Shown here: one piece after another, positions 1 to 12,900 of the stretch
Position numbering within the stretch: the first letter of the stretch is position 1
Layout of the letters: the number at the start of each line of letters is the position of its first letter
The notes under the pieces: generated by a model
Database searches by the model: none
Told to the model about the DNA's origin: nothing
Seen by the model: only the letters and a program-made list of their open reading frames with translations
Position numbers and translations under genes: made by a program
Origin: Larus michahellis
Taxonomy: Eukaryota > Chordata > Aves > Charadriiformes > Laridae
Assembly (NCBI RefSeq): GCF_964199755.1
Contig: NC_133901.1
Coordinates: 44,981,418 to 45,045,417 of the forward strand
Direction of reading: 5' to 3'
Length of the DNA: 64,000 nucleotides

Positions 1-328
1 AAAACCAACTCCCACTGCAGAAGTCTGCTTCCTATGTCTCTATTCAGTAGCTTATACACAGATTTATGCGTGACTTAATGATCTAGCCCTTCAAGCTCAG
101 GAAAAAAGCCTTTTGTACGTCAATCTCCAGAGATTTCTAAATTCAGACCCTGCAGGTAATCAGTGAGAAAGTACCATTAGACTTTCCAGACTAGAGCCTG
201 AGTCTGCTTCCCCTGCTTCTACAGCAATTTACTAAAGCTGATCAACAATATTCTGACAAAAATGCTGATTCAAGAGAAAGAAAAACATTCCTTGAGAACA
301 TGTTTATTCTGCTAAAACCCTCCTCAGA

Positions 329-450
329 AGCCAGGTGGGCAGGCACTCCCCCGCTGCCCCAGCAGCTGGCGAGCCTGGCTGGCTTCTTTCCAGCTTGCCT
401 ACCAGCCAGGTGGGCAGCGGGCCAGCACGCCAGGCAGCATCCCCCTCCGG
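329..450. repeat. GC-rich patch with a 14-bp direct repeat
   Basis: A patch much richer in G+C than its AT-rich surroundings. AGCCAGGTGGGCAG occurs exactly at 329-342 and again at 404-417. CCTGGCTGG followed by CCAGCCAGG forms a short inverted repeat between the copies. It may be a fragment of an unrecognised repeat or a locally duplicated segment. No gene is evident. Confidence 0.5.
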
Positions 451-919
451 GGGAAGAACTACATTTGCAAAAAAAAAAAACCAAAACACCAAAACAAATC
501 GTTCTGTTTTGCCTCAAATTCCACCATGTCAACATTCTGTTTCAGCATGGGATGAAACAGAGTGTCAACAACCCAGAATTTTCTACAAAACAGAAATACC
601 CTTTTCTGGACAATTTTAGTCACAACGTGTACGCGTGCTGTTAATTATTGCCTCCCCACAAAAATAACTGGGTCTTAGAGTGTCCGCTTCAATCCCACTT
701 CAGAAGCATGGACTTAAAGACAACGAGTATTAAGGAATCAGTCCCATGTTGTTTAAATTAATCACATTTTTATAAATAACATACATGATAAAATTCTGAG
801 CATCTGAGAAAAGTATTCAGTATTTTAAGACTGTTACAGTTAAATACTGCCTTCTGCGAGACTTTTATAAAAATAGTCTTTAGTCAGTTACTTGGTCGAT
901 TCTGCTGCTTATAGCAATG

Positions 920-942
920 TCTGGTTACAGACTGTAACCAGA
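920..942. repeat. Perfect 11-bp-arm palindrome with a one-base centre
   Basis: TCTGGTTACAG, one A, then its exact reverse complement CTGTAACCAGA. The centre contains ACAnnnTGT, the spacing of steroid-receptor half-sites, but the flanking bases do not fit that consensus well, so binding is only a possibility. Confidence 0.7.
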
Positions 943-2270
943 GGGATATTTTTCAAGGACTTTGTCGTCATGCATATGGTGTTATTCTACCGATCTATTC
1001 CCTGGAGAAATAACAAAGCACCTGGATTTCTAATTACCACTATCCCAACCTAATGAGTGACCAGTAATGTAGACTGTTCCCTGCTATTTGTAAAACAACC
1101 TCCTCCAACTTAAAGAGATCCAGTTGCCTTTTCATCTTTCTATATGTCCTAACTTCATTAGAAATGTAGCTGCAAATATGACTATTGCTCTAATTAGAGG
1201 ATAGAGTACTGAAAAAAAAATAATCAAATGCATTACCTCATGCCAACACATTTTGGATCTTGATAAGAATGAAGTCATAAAGTTCAGTAAATAATTCATT
1301 CTCATAGGCTCCTAATTTATTTCAGGTTGCTCTATCAGCCGTTGTAACCTTCTGCCCACTCCCACTAGATCTAGTTTAAGATCAAAGCTTATTCGACTGT
1401 CAGGTTGCTCAGGTGATTTTTTTTTTTTTTCCCACTAAGAAAATTGAATTCTACAGGTAATTCGTTCATACAAAATCATTCATTCAGCAAATTGTGGCAG
1501 GAGGACTGGACAGAAATGGAAACCAGAGATTAATGTTAACTTTTTTAAGCAGGTGAAAGGAAATCATCCTTGTACATCTATCTATTCCAGAAGTTTTCAG
1601 CCTCTTTTCATTAATAAAGAAGGCAACAAATTCAAAGTCATCTATTTTTTAGAAATACATTGATCTCCTATCAACTTTATGCCTGTGTTGCCCTTAGCAC
1701 GTAATTTTGAAGAGGCCATAGTTACTTTCAACTACAAAGACTTTCCAAGAGACATCAATACATGCAGCCTCAGTTTCTTACTCAGAATAAAAAATATTGA
1801 AGCTTCCCCATATAGGTTTTTAACCTGATGAATCCAGACATTTTTCTAAAGATGGTATGTTGTTTAAAGCACAAAACCAAAATTGTCGCTGTTCTAAAAT
1901 AATTGCTTTTAATTATTTAAGCCAAAGAATTTTTCTTCTCAAAGGACAGTAACAGCCTTTAATGATGTTCTACTTCCCCTCCCTTTAACTAATCCTCTCT
2001 TCAAAAGAGCTCAAGACACTTCTGGTTCTTCTGAAGTAAATTCCTGTATGCATGAAATTAATGCATTCAAATTTAAAAAAAAAATCTCCCATTAACTAAT
2101 GGATGTATTAAGGAAAGAGAAAATAGTGAATCCAACAAACAACAAAAATAAATTATGCATTATCTTCAGCATCTCAGCTGAAGAATTTCTAGGTCAAGAC
2201 TCACGACTCATCTTTTTCAATTAAATAGTTTGTGAAATAGAAATGCTATTTTACTATAGATTTGGTAACA

Positions 2271-2645
2271 TAGAATCATAGGACGGTTCGAGTTGAAAGG
2301 GACCTTAAAGATCATCTAGTTCCAACCCCCCTGCCCTGGGCAGGGACACCTCCCACCAGACCAGGTTGCTCAAAGCCCCATCCAGCCTGGCCATGAACAC
2401 TTCCAGGGATGGGGCATCCACAGCTTCTCTGGGCAACCTGTGCCAGTGTCTCACCACCCTCACAGTAAAGAATTTCGTCCTGATAGCCAAGCTAAATCTA
2501 CCTTCTTTCAGTTTGAGGCCATTACCCCGTGTCCTGTCATTACACTCCCTGACAAAGAGTCCCTCCCCATCCTTCCTGTAGGCCCCCTTTAGGTACTGGA
2601 AGGCTGCTATATGGTCTCCTCGGAGCCTTCTCTTCTCCAGGCTGA
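2271..2645 (-). mobile_element. CR1 LINE 3'-end fragment, antisense
   Basis: The plus strand begins TAGAATCATAGG, the reverse complement of a CR1 3' terminus, and continues through the typical text (TTCCAACCCCCCTGCC, CTGGGCAACCTGTGCCAG, CTTCTCTTCTCCAGGCTGA). About 375 bp of the 3' end is kept. The short open frames here are remnants of the CR1 3' coding end. It is 5'-truncated, as is usual for avian CR1. Confidence 0.93.
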
Positions 2646-3828
2646 CATTATATTCTTACTTAATAATACTGTAATACTCTTCTTACATTATATTCTACTA
2701 TAGATTATCCCCTTCAGCCATCAGTTTTCCATTTCTTACATTCATTTCAGCCACTTTAGGTCTTTTTGTTTTCAGGAAGTAGGTGAAGGAACCTTTAGAT
2801 TAAAAGGGCAGAAGATTGATTTAGAACAAGCCAATAAAATAAATGGTAGCCAGTTGTGAGGACTGGATGTTATTCCCCAGAGTTTATATGGAATTAAAAA
2901 AATGAATTGTCAGATCATTAGCTATGACATGCAGAATGCCATTTAAATCAACTACAGGATTACCTGGGTGGAAAGCAGCAAGAGTGGCATGTGTTTACAA
3001 AAACAGTTGCAAGGAATGCGGGAAATCACAGAAATCTGATCTCTGCATAAGGAAATTGTAGGATTATAGTAAAGCAGAGAATTACTAAACACAGACGTGA
3101 TTAAGGAGAGTCTATGAGACTCCTGGTGGAGGAAAGTAATACTCAGTTTCTCTCTCTTCAAACATATTTTTAAGGAGCTGGCATGAAGGTGAATAAAGGA
3201 GATACTGTTAACAATGCATTTCGATTTCTACAAACCTTTCAATAAGGTTTATTATTTAGGCTATCTCAGGATATGAGAGAAGGTTATCTCATGAAGTCTG
3301 AAGGGCAGAATAAAGATTGTTTTCACAATAAAGAGCCATAATTATTAGAGGTTACCTTTGCTGGAACCTATGTCATTCAATATATTCATAAACTATCTAG
3401 AAATAGGAGAATGGTAAAGAGGTTTTGGATTATGTGGAGTACTCAAAATTGAAACCGACTGTAGAGAGGTGCAGAAAAATTTTATCATCCTGTGTGACTT
3501 GGGCCACTATCAGAGTAGATATACAGCTAGTTGAACCGCAAGTATTATATACTTGCACACAATTATTATATGTTATTTTTTTTTTCCCAGATAGAATTTA
3601 TCTCTGCATATTTATGCCTGCCCAAGAGCTATGCACTGTCTGAGAAGTGGACCAAGCCTTTGCCCTCATGCCTTTGGATTAAATGAGTTATTTGATGAGC
3701 ATATTTAGATCTGGACCCTTCAGGAGATGACCTTATGGTCAGCCATTGTTACTGAAAAGAAATACCAGAAAGAACTGAAAATGTTTTCCATACTGGCTCA
3801 CCACATTTTTCCATCCCATTCTTTTTAG

Positions 3829-3942
3829 AAACCCTGAGTCAGCACCTGGAGTACCTTGGCCTCTGTGGAGATCACATAGAAGCTGAAGAAGACCAGATCC
3901 TTGAAAGTCTGAATGGGATTCTCCTGGCTCTTACTGAAGATA
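3829..3942 (+). CDS. RAP1GDS1-like: RAP1GDS1-like exon 1 of 13 visible; abnormal donor
   Basis: The acceptor CATTCTTTTTAG precedes a frame reading [13 protein letters not shown], then [14 protein letters not shown], which corresponds to the N-terminal helix region DTLKKLK...LLQALAQN of SmgGDS. The next exon requires an end in phase 1, but no GT lies there: the sequence runs GATAGCTAAGTATCG. A GC donor after 3942 would give the right phase with one residue fewer than expected. The first GT, after 3947, leaves an in-frame TAA at 3945-3947. Either the donor has been damaged (TAAGTAT resembles a GTAAGTAT donor that lost its start) or a rare GC-AG intron is used. The end given is the GC option. 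Confidence 0.75.
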
Positions 3943-6900
3943 GCTAAGTATCGCTCCAGATCACTTTTTAACCATTTGCACAATCCAAAAGCACTCACTA
4001 GAGGTTTTCATCCATTGTGATAATGTGTATTACAAGAAGTGATTGCTGCTGGAACTATAGCTGTCCTCAGCCTGTTTTGTTGTTTTCCTTCATATACTCA
4101 CAAATCTACCTGTGACCAGATAAAGCTACTTGTCACTAAAGCACCTGAAGCTGCAGAGAAATTCCAAATTTAACATTCTATTTACTACAAAACAAACTCC
4201 TAGGATTAAACTGGAGGTGATCCTATCAGGTCAGGAATTTCAGAAGTATCTCAGTCTCCTTATAAGAAAGTCTTTAAGGTCTCTGCACATCCTCCTGAGA
4301 AGATCTGCATTTATTTGAATCTCCTGGCAGACGACAACTTACTACCTTAACGACAATTGGCTGTATTTTTGACAAAAAAAGGGAATTGATGGTTCTAATT
4401 GCTAGTCTAATAAAAGATGTTGTGCCTACCTACAAAGTTAATTGCTAGGCCATACCTCAGGAACAGAATCTTAATCCCTAACTTCCCATGCCTTACGCAA
4501 GCATCCTTTTACAGTCAGAGAAGATGAAACTGCTTTCCTCTTTGCTTTGCCGCTTGAGCTTCAATTCAGCACGAAGCAGAATAATCAGCTGGACTACACT
4601 TGCTGCAATTCAAGCAGATGACTGTTCCTATATATTTAAGGCTGAGACAGCCTTTAAGTGCCTTGTTAAATCAGAACCTTGAATCCCACAGATATCCACT
4701 CAGAACTCTAGGAAACAAAGCAACATGTAAATAATGAGTTGCAAACCAACTGCATATATTGTTAACATTCTTATCATTACAGAGCAGAGATCCTTCAGCC
4801 TACTTAAAGAGAGTGGGATCTTCCTAACTTTGGCAAAAATCCTGAAGGGCAATCCACGATGCGCAGTGAAAGCAGCCCAGGTGCTTTCAGAGATAGCCAA
4901 AAATGGTATGTTGTACCAAAGTGTTACTACAAGGCATATTACAGCACATTAGCTGTATGTTTCCACTCTTGTTTTGTTTCATGGCTACCAGCTATTGGTC
5001 TTGCACTTGCAATTGTTTTATTTAAACATGGAAAAAAAAACCCCAAAACTACCACAAGTCCCTCTTCTTTACCCACACAGAGGAAATGAAGAAGCCATGT
5101 ATTGAAGCAGATTTAGTTCCAACTTTGATACCTCTGCTGGAGAGCACAGACCAAGAAATGTTGCTTCATGCTGGGAGGGCTATTGGCCGTATCTGCTATG
5201 ATAATCGTAAGTATTGACTTGAGAGAATGCTATTTTCCCTAGCTGTAAAGCATTATTTCATAAAGCACTGTAACCTGTAACTCATAATAATTTTTTTATG
5301 AAACCTGAGCACACAACGCACTTCAGCCTCCAGTTAGATACACAATTCACATAGCTCACAGACACCAGGCTGAATGCATCCCAAACACCTCCTAAACTCT
5401 GGGCTTCCCCCTATGTTTTTGACTTCAAGGTGACACATCTTTGTCAGAACTGCAGCTGCAACTACAAGAGTAGCAGAGCCTCATACATATCTTAATTTTG
5501 CAGAACTGCTTTGGGCTCAAATACTGAATCGCTTTCTCTTCTTCCAAAGTACTAACAGCATCTATAAAGCAAAGCAAATATTTAAAAACTGCATCAGAAA
5601 AAACATACTCTAAAAAATAAAAAATACTGAGATACCTATCTATGTAAGAAATGGTCTTCTCTGAGGACCATTCCTTGCATACAGATCTTTGTGCTACAGA
5701 TTTTTCCATAAAGCCAGTACACTAGCTTGTCTGCAGGTCTCACAAATTAAATATTTATTGCATACAGGAGATAATATGGAAGTTTTAACCCAGTATCTTG
5801 TATCCATTTCCCTCTGCCTTCCACCTACCCTCTCTTATCTTTCTAGTGTGAACCTGCGTAGCTTTATCCAGAAAGCTATGGGTTTGCCTCCCTGCGCTGT
5901 TCCTATGAAAGCCAAGCATGATAGGTACCTGGTATAGATTCTACTAGCCCCCTGCAAATTAGATGTATTTGCCAAGGAATACCACCTCATAGTGTAAAAA
6001 AACCCTTCCCCATAGGGCTACATGCAAGGCTGATACAACTACTATACAGCAGCACTACTACAGCACATGGCCATACTGCAAATCTACTTCGCTTCTCCGA
6101 GAACACAGGCCCAGCACAGATTTGACAAGATGACTGACTTTTAATAATTTCTATTACTAACACAGCAATAAATACCTCATAGAAAAATTAATTTCAGTGA
6201 TTCCCTGATTGAATTACAATTGTATATGCTACAATAGCACCCAGACACTTTCTGGTATCTGTCATACATGCTGTCACCCAAGTTGCAGTCTAGCTCTAAG
6301 CAAGACACTGCTGTAAAAGCGGTGTCACTGTACTGTTAAGCAACCATCACTTGTATTTCATAGTTGGCATTCTCAAAATCATTTTCGATATTAAGCTTTC
6401 ATTCATTACAAGACAAACTACAAAAAGAAAGAAAACAGTTATCAGTGTTTTCCTGGGCAATTCTGCATGCGGATGGAGACAACTGTAGTTAGTATGCTAG
6501 AACCAGGACCAAATTAATTTTTTTTACTTACTGTACTTTTTTGACTTTCCTTAAGTCGCATGAATTTACACCTGCTTGAGAACATTACTCAGCCTATAAA
6601 AATTCCAAAGATACCTTGAATTCAAGCTGCATGCTGAACAACTAACATTCAAAAAAAATGGAAGACGATGATTCCCCTAGATGAACTTTAAAGCAGTCTG
6701 TCTCTCAGTATCCTATAATAGTCCAGGTACTGGTAAATTGTCTTGTTTTACAAAGAATTTTTTAAGAAACAAACAAACAAATCATTATTCTAACATGCAA
6801 AAAGCAGGTATATGGACATTTGCTATGCAAGTCAGAACACTGTTGATCCCTGAAAGCGGAGTTGTCACTAGACTATGTTTTATCTTGGGTTTCCAGTCCC

Positions 6901-9900
6901 TTCCATCTACCTGCCCTTCAGAACAAAAGAAGCCATAGGATAATAAGGCTGAGACTCCAATTCCCTGAGAGAAATAAGCCAAAAGGCTGGCTATTCCTCA
7001 TTCAATTTTCAGAAACATATCAAGAGATACAGTCCACCAGAACTTGCTTTAGAAGCTGCACCAGTAGTAGATATGCTTGTGCAATTGTCCATACAGGTTC
7101 TTACAGTGGCTTAATTCTTCAAGTCAAAGTAGAGCCAGGAGGTCTAGCAAAACTGTCCTGAACTAGCATTTCTCAAACACCTAATTAGCCTGAACCCACA
7201 GCACCAAAGCTGTACAAATTCTAACATTGTGAGAAACAACCAGATTATTTTTTGGCAAAGTACCTCAGTTGGATCCTTTTTACTGATTTAATTGGTCCCA
7301 ATTTAATCACCTTTAACTTCTATGCTTACTATTCCCAGGGAATCTTCAAGAAGACCTGGTGAAGGTAGGAGTAATCACATCACTAGTCCGAATATTAACC
7401 GATTATGCAGAGAGTGAACCACTTGTCCATGTTGATCTATTGGCCTTATGTAATCTTGCAGAACTTGGTAAGTAAATGTTTTCGTATCTTGGAGCAAAAC
7501 ATCATCTTCATGCTGTCACTGCCTTTCCATGTCCATGCAGAACGCCCACATGTTTATGCGGGTTTTTTGTTTAGTTTTTTGGAAGGTTTTGTAAGGGTTT
7601 GGTTTTGTTGGGTTATTTGAGGGGGTTGAGGTTTCTGATTTGGGGTTTTTATTTGTTTGTTTGGGGTCTTGTTTTTTAAACACTACTGATACCTAATCAG
7701 GGACTGGCCACAGTACCTGTGTTAGAGAAGTAACTAGTCTTTCCTGGAGTACCAGCAATTGCTCATACTATATTAAAACAATTAACATTTAATAGACAGG
7801 TTTTGATCCAGAAAAAGGTATGGAGGCCGTAACTTCATGTGGTAAATGTACAGTTTCAACTACTTCAGATATGATACATTAAATACTTATTTATTAAAAA
7901 TTTATTTCTATTTAATAATTAAGTTTATATACCTTAATGAAACAGCTTTCCTTTTCATTTACATAATTTTCAAACCAAAGCCATTTACACTGATTTAAAA
8001 TACAACTGTCCTTCTTTACACGAGTCGTAAGTAGTGATAGAAGAAAAAGACCAAGTAGAAAAATATTACCACACTTTGTGTATGGTCTGACTACAATTTG
8101 GTCTACTGCTTCTTGCATTTAGCAGGAGAGGCAGGGAAGGGGGTATGGTATCACACTGTCGCATCATCCTCTAGTGAGCTCTGTCCTTTACAGATCTCTT
8201 ATATTACTTAATACCATATTCCATTCAAATGTGTTTTATGTCAGACAGCAGCAAGCTTTAAAAAAAAAAATAAATAAAATTGATCTTTGTTAACATCCAT
8301 CTTGTAGATGTTTAGGATTCCAGCAAGACTAGAACCATCTAATCAAGGCAGAAAATATACTACTACAGCAAACTGGAATGTGCCAATTTGATACATTAAA
8401 TAATCATACTACAGATGGATTTATAAGAGCCGGTGGAATTAAGCCAGGATTAATTTGGCAGCTATTATAAGGTCATAGCTACAGGAATTACACAAAAATA
8501 GTGTTAAAAGAAAGAAGTGGGGAGGGAGAAGGGGTAGAGTTTTGCTGTCTCGGTGCTGTTGAAAGGAACAGAAGCAACTACAAAAGCAGAAAAAGCATTC
8601 AAAAACAAAGTAGTGTCTAATCACTTCAGATTATAGGGAGATATGCTTTTAACATTTAATCAGATAAAAAAAACCATTTAAAATCATGACTTTATCGTAT
8701 ACACAGATACAGCTAAGGAAGCTCTAAGCAAGACAAAGGTTGCTGAACAGCTGGTGAAACAACTGAGAAGAGCAGAGAACCATGAGAGGCTAGAAATTGT
8801 CTTTGAGGTCCTGCAAGCGCTTGCAGAAAATGGTAAGACTCCTTTCAGCTTGGGGGAATGAGGGGAGAAGGTGTACTGGTACTTAGCTTACGCTCTGGGT
8901 TTAGAGTTTGCCATGGGTTCCTACTAATGGAACCAGCAATCCCTTCAGTGGGAATAAGCACCGACAAGAATCTGCTGAAAATATCTACATACCTGATACA
9001 GACTTTAAAGAAATGAAAACTCATGACTGGCAACACAAGAAATGTCAAAGATCAATGCAAAAGATTTGCTCATTCTGCCTTGGTGTCATCCTAGCACCAG
9101 AATGCCTGTTATGAACAAAACCGAAAAAGGTGTCTGTACCTGAAAAAAGACTGGATTTAGCTTCCTGCTTTGAAACGCTTCAACTGTGATCTCTACAGAT
9201 GCTCTGAAAGTGCAGTTGGTGGAGGCGGGCGTGCAAGAGGTGCTGTCTGAGATCCTGCTGAGGCTCCAGGGTAGTTCACAAGCTGAAGATACATGCATTG
9301 TGAAGGCTGCATCAGATCTCATTGTCTCTCTGCTTCTTGGAGGTAAAAATGGGAATACTGACAGTCCAGATACATAAAGAAACAACATCAAAAAGTCCCC
9401 TTAGCAAAGGAGTTGCCATCTGCACTGTCACTTTCATTTCCTTAACAGGGACACACCTGCAACCTGTTTCATAACCCTTAGGGGAATTCTTCTAAGACAC
9501 CGCACTTTTTCTAGGAGCCTATTGCTTGCACTGCCATGCTTCCCCTTCAAGCACATTCTATGATTCTACGTACATACACTGCCTCAAGTCGTCTAGTACC
9601 ACTGTGACTGCTCCTGCACAGAACATAAACAGAAGCACAGGAACTTCAGGCCATTGTAGCTGTACCTCGGGTTGTCAGTTCACACCCTGCTTCTATAACT
9701 TTACTTGCAAAGCTGGCCTAGGAGTCAGTTTAAAATTGAAAGCTAATCATCAGATTAAGTTCACATGGTATTGAACCACTCGTGTTTCCTCATTGACTAT
9801 TCCAAATCTGTGTAAATAATTCAATCATTTGGATTAACAAGTGAAATATAAGAACTTTTCTTGTAATGCAAGTTCTGCATGTATCTATTAGGAACAGACT

Positions 9901-12900
9901 ACATGCACTGCTGACCTAGATTTTTCACTAAGTCTTTAAGCTGGTTGCAGGAACCCCACAAAAAGGCTAAAGATCTAACAGCAATTTAGTTTAGTTGGGC
10001 CTGCTATGCTGTATTTCGGGCAACCGATTAAAGAATAAAACATTAAGAACTGGACACCTACACTGCATCCCACAATCCCAAACACAAAGCAATCAACAAT
10101 TTAAAGGTCTTAAATTATTCACCATCACAACAATCTTTAACACTCATCATTGATTTGAATCTCCCCAAAGTCAGACAGAACAGTTCAGGGATAATTATAC
10201 ACAGACATGAGATGTTCTCTCTATTTATCATGCAACAGATAAGTACATGCACAATTTTTTTGCTAAAGGATGTGGCATCACCTCCCAGAATATTGGTATT
10301 TCATCATATCCAAATACATGCAGCTACAGAGACAGGAGCAGAGGCTATTGCTAATTTTACAAAAAATGGTAAGGCTGGCTATTCAATGTCCTTCAAAGAT
10401 GGAAAGCCACTGCTTTTGAGTGGAGAGAAGAGCAATACTATTAGATTTCATTGCTCCCTGGCTCCAAAACATTAACATTCTTGCTTTTCTGCAGACTGAA
10501 GAAGTGCATACCTTTAAGTCACAGATGCTAATGATACTGAAGTAGTTTGAGGGACACAATTGTGAAAAAAGGGGTGGTCAGGTATGCAAGCTTTTGCACC
10601 TTTTATTTTTTGCCTAAATCACACATTATTAGAGGGGAGACTCTGGAAGTGTTTCATGGCAAATACATTTGTCACAAATATAAAAAGTAATATATGGTTA
10701 TCGACATTTTAGGTTTTAAATCACTTTTAGGAAGGGAGGGTTACTCAGACGCATCAGGGGGAAAAAAATAAGTCTCAAGATAAGCCATTTTATCTTTCAC
10801 ACTTTCCTATTACAGAAAGCAACGAGCCTTAGTACTATGCAGAGAAAAATACAGAAAGGCTCTTATAAACAGACTCCTGGAAGGCATGCTGTGCTGAATC
10901 AGTCAGCAGAAGATAACCCACCATGTTTTCTGTCCTTTCTCATTGATAGCTACCGCACTGGGTTCAAGTTCTGTTAACAAAAAGGAGCTTCTTCAACATT
11001 GTTCAACTTTCTGCATTAATATGTGATTAATTATCATACAAGATTCCCTCACATCTGTCTGTTTAGCTAGTCAGTCTCATCTGTTTTAGGTTTTTTGTGT
11101 TGTTTTTTTTTTAAAGCAAGCTATCATGCACATACCTCTCCACCTCCCCCCACATCCTTTCTAGACTCCCTTTCTCCCTTGTCTTATACCTTGCTCTGAA
11201 TCAGCCATTGTGCATCACGGTTCTAAAAAGGCTACAGAAATGCCCTCAGTGCCTTTAAACTGGCTATCTTCAATTTATTCAGCTGAATGGCTTGCTTTGT
11301 CACTCGCTCTTCTCCCTCCATTTTCCCTACAACCCCATTAGATGTGGAAAAAGTGAATAATCCCTTTCAGGCCCCAGTATGTGCCACTGATGTATGCACA
11401 GCCTTTAATCTAAGAGGAAAAAAAAATTCTATGGAAATCTGGTCTCAGCATCAAATGACTTCTGAGGCAATGAAAAGATGACAGACAGCTTTTGCAGCTA
11501 TGAAAGTGGCTGTTCCTATCAGACTTTAACTACGAGCCATTAAATTGAAGGTTCTGCTGCTATCCAAGCAAAAATCCATAGGAGAGAGAACCAATTTGGA
11601 GCTCTATGACAATCAAAGCAAGGCAACCACTAATGGGTTCTCCCTATTCGCACTTCACTACAAGAGAAAAAAATGCTCTGCCATTCTTTTGTTTGAAAGG
11701 TGGGGGGAGGAGAGAAATTAAGTTCAATTAAGGTTAGTCTATACGAAGATCAAAGTATTTTGCCTGTAGAATTTTGTCAGATCAAAAAGAAATGGTCTGT
11801 TTCCAGAGAACCTATTCCCCAAAGAGGACTGGGCAATTTTCCTGATCTCCAAAGATTAGGACCAGGCAAGAGAACATTTGAAGAATCACAAGCAAAAACA
11901 TCAGCTTTAGAGAATGTATGCATAAATTGGTATCAAAAGATTTTTGCATGACTAGAATTCAAACTATTTCACAGACTGACAATTCTCATGAAAATATCCA
12001 CTTACATTTTATAAGTGTTTGACAAACTCTTATTTAACAAATGTAGTAATACAGGGGGAAAATATGCTACTAGCTGAAATGCTAAGAGATTAAAGAAATA
12101 GTAAGCATTGGTTCAAAAGATGACATGGAGGAGTTTCTACTACTTTGCTGTAGAAATAACATTCAAACCAGCAAAGGTGTTTAAGTGACTAGAGCATTTT
12201 TAAGTGGTATATACACAAAAATTAGAAGTTTGTACGTCTTAGGCATGCAGTTAGTACCATGAGAAGCACCTAAAGTTACTTTTGGCTAGATTCTTTATTT
12301 GTACGAAGTCTGTATAGTTCCAATGATAATTGTTTACCCCAGGTGAAAATGTGGTTTTCCTATATAGCATTCACACTCTTTTGACATGTTTTAACAAACA
12401 GCATTCACATGGTAACAGCAGAGCAATAAGGAAATGCTGACTGGTGTCAGGAATATGCTTCTCCATGTATAATAAACTGTGTAAAATAAAATACAGAAAA
12501 ATATTTGCCAAATGGCATCTTCAAAACTACTCCTTCAGGAATGACGCAAACCATAATATGCAGGCTTTCCTTTTGCTCTTTAGGAGAAACACTTTCTTGT
12601 GCTTCTATCAAGGTGAGCTAAGTAGCTTCTGATACCAAAAGGGCTGTCACCTCTGCAGAGTTGTCAGACACGCACTGACAAAATATTGCAGAGCATATAC
12701 TGGGCAAAATGGTAGTTCTTTGGAATGTACAAATCTGCTTTCACCAGCATTAAACAGATCAGACCTCTCTAGTTCAACTCATATTTTCCTTTCTTCATAT
12801 GAGTGTAACACAATTAGACTTCTTGTTTCAGAAAGCGGGTTTCTCAAAACATGTAAGAAAAACCTAGGCCTGATTCTTTTAATAATTAACGACAAATTAT

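Larger units (their letters stand above)
1..3828. other. Upstream flank or 5' intron of the RAP1GDS1-like gene
   Basis: AT-rich non-coding sequence before the first recognisable exon. That exon begins with two bases completing a codon, so an upstream exon carrying the ATG must exist, but I find no CpG island or short start exon here and it probably lies left of the window. Contents: a GC-rich patch at about 329-450, an 11-bp-arm palindrome at 920-942, a CR1 fragment at 2271-2645, and short homopolymer runs. Nothing else is recognisable. Confidence 0.6.

Noticed and set aside
7012-7103. Exon-shaped stretch with TTTTCAG acceptor and CAG|GTTCTT donor, as a possible lost ARM exon
   Set aside because: None of its frames resembles the expected ARM sequence, the length is too short for the 147-nt exon, and the phase does not fit.
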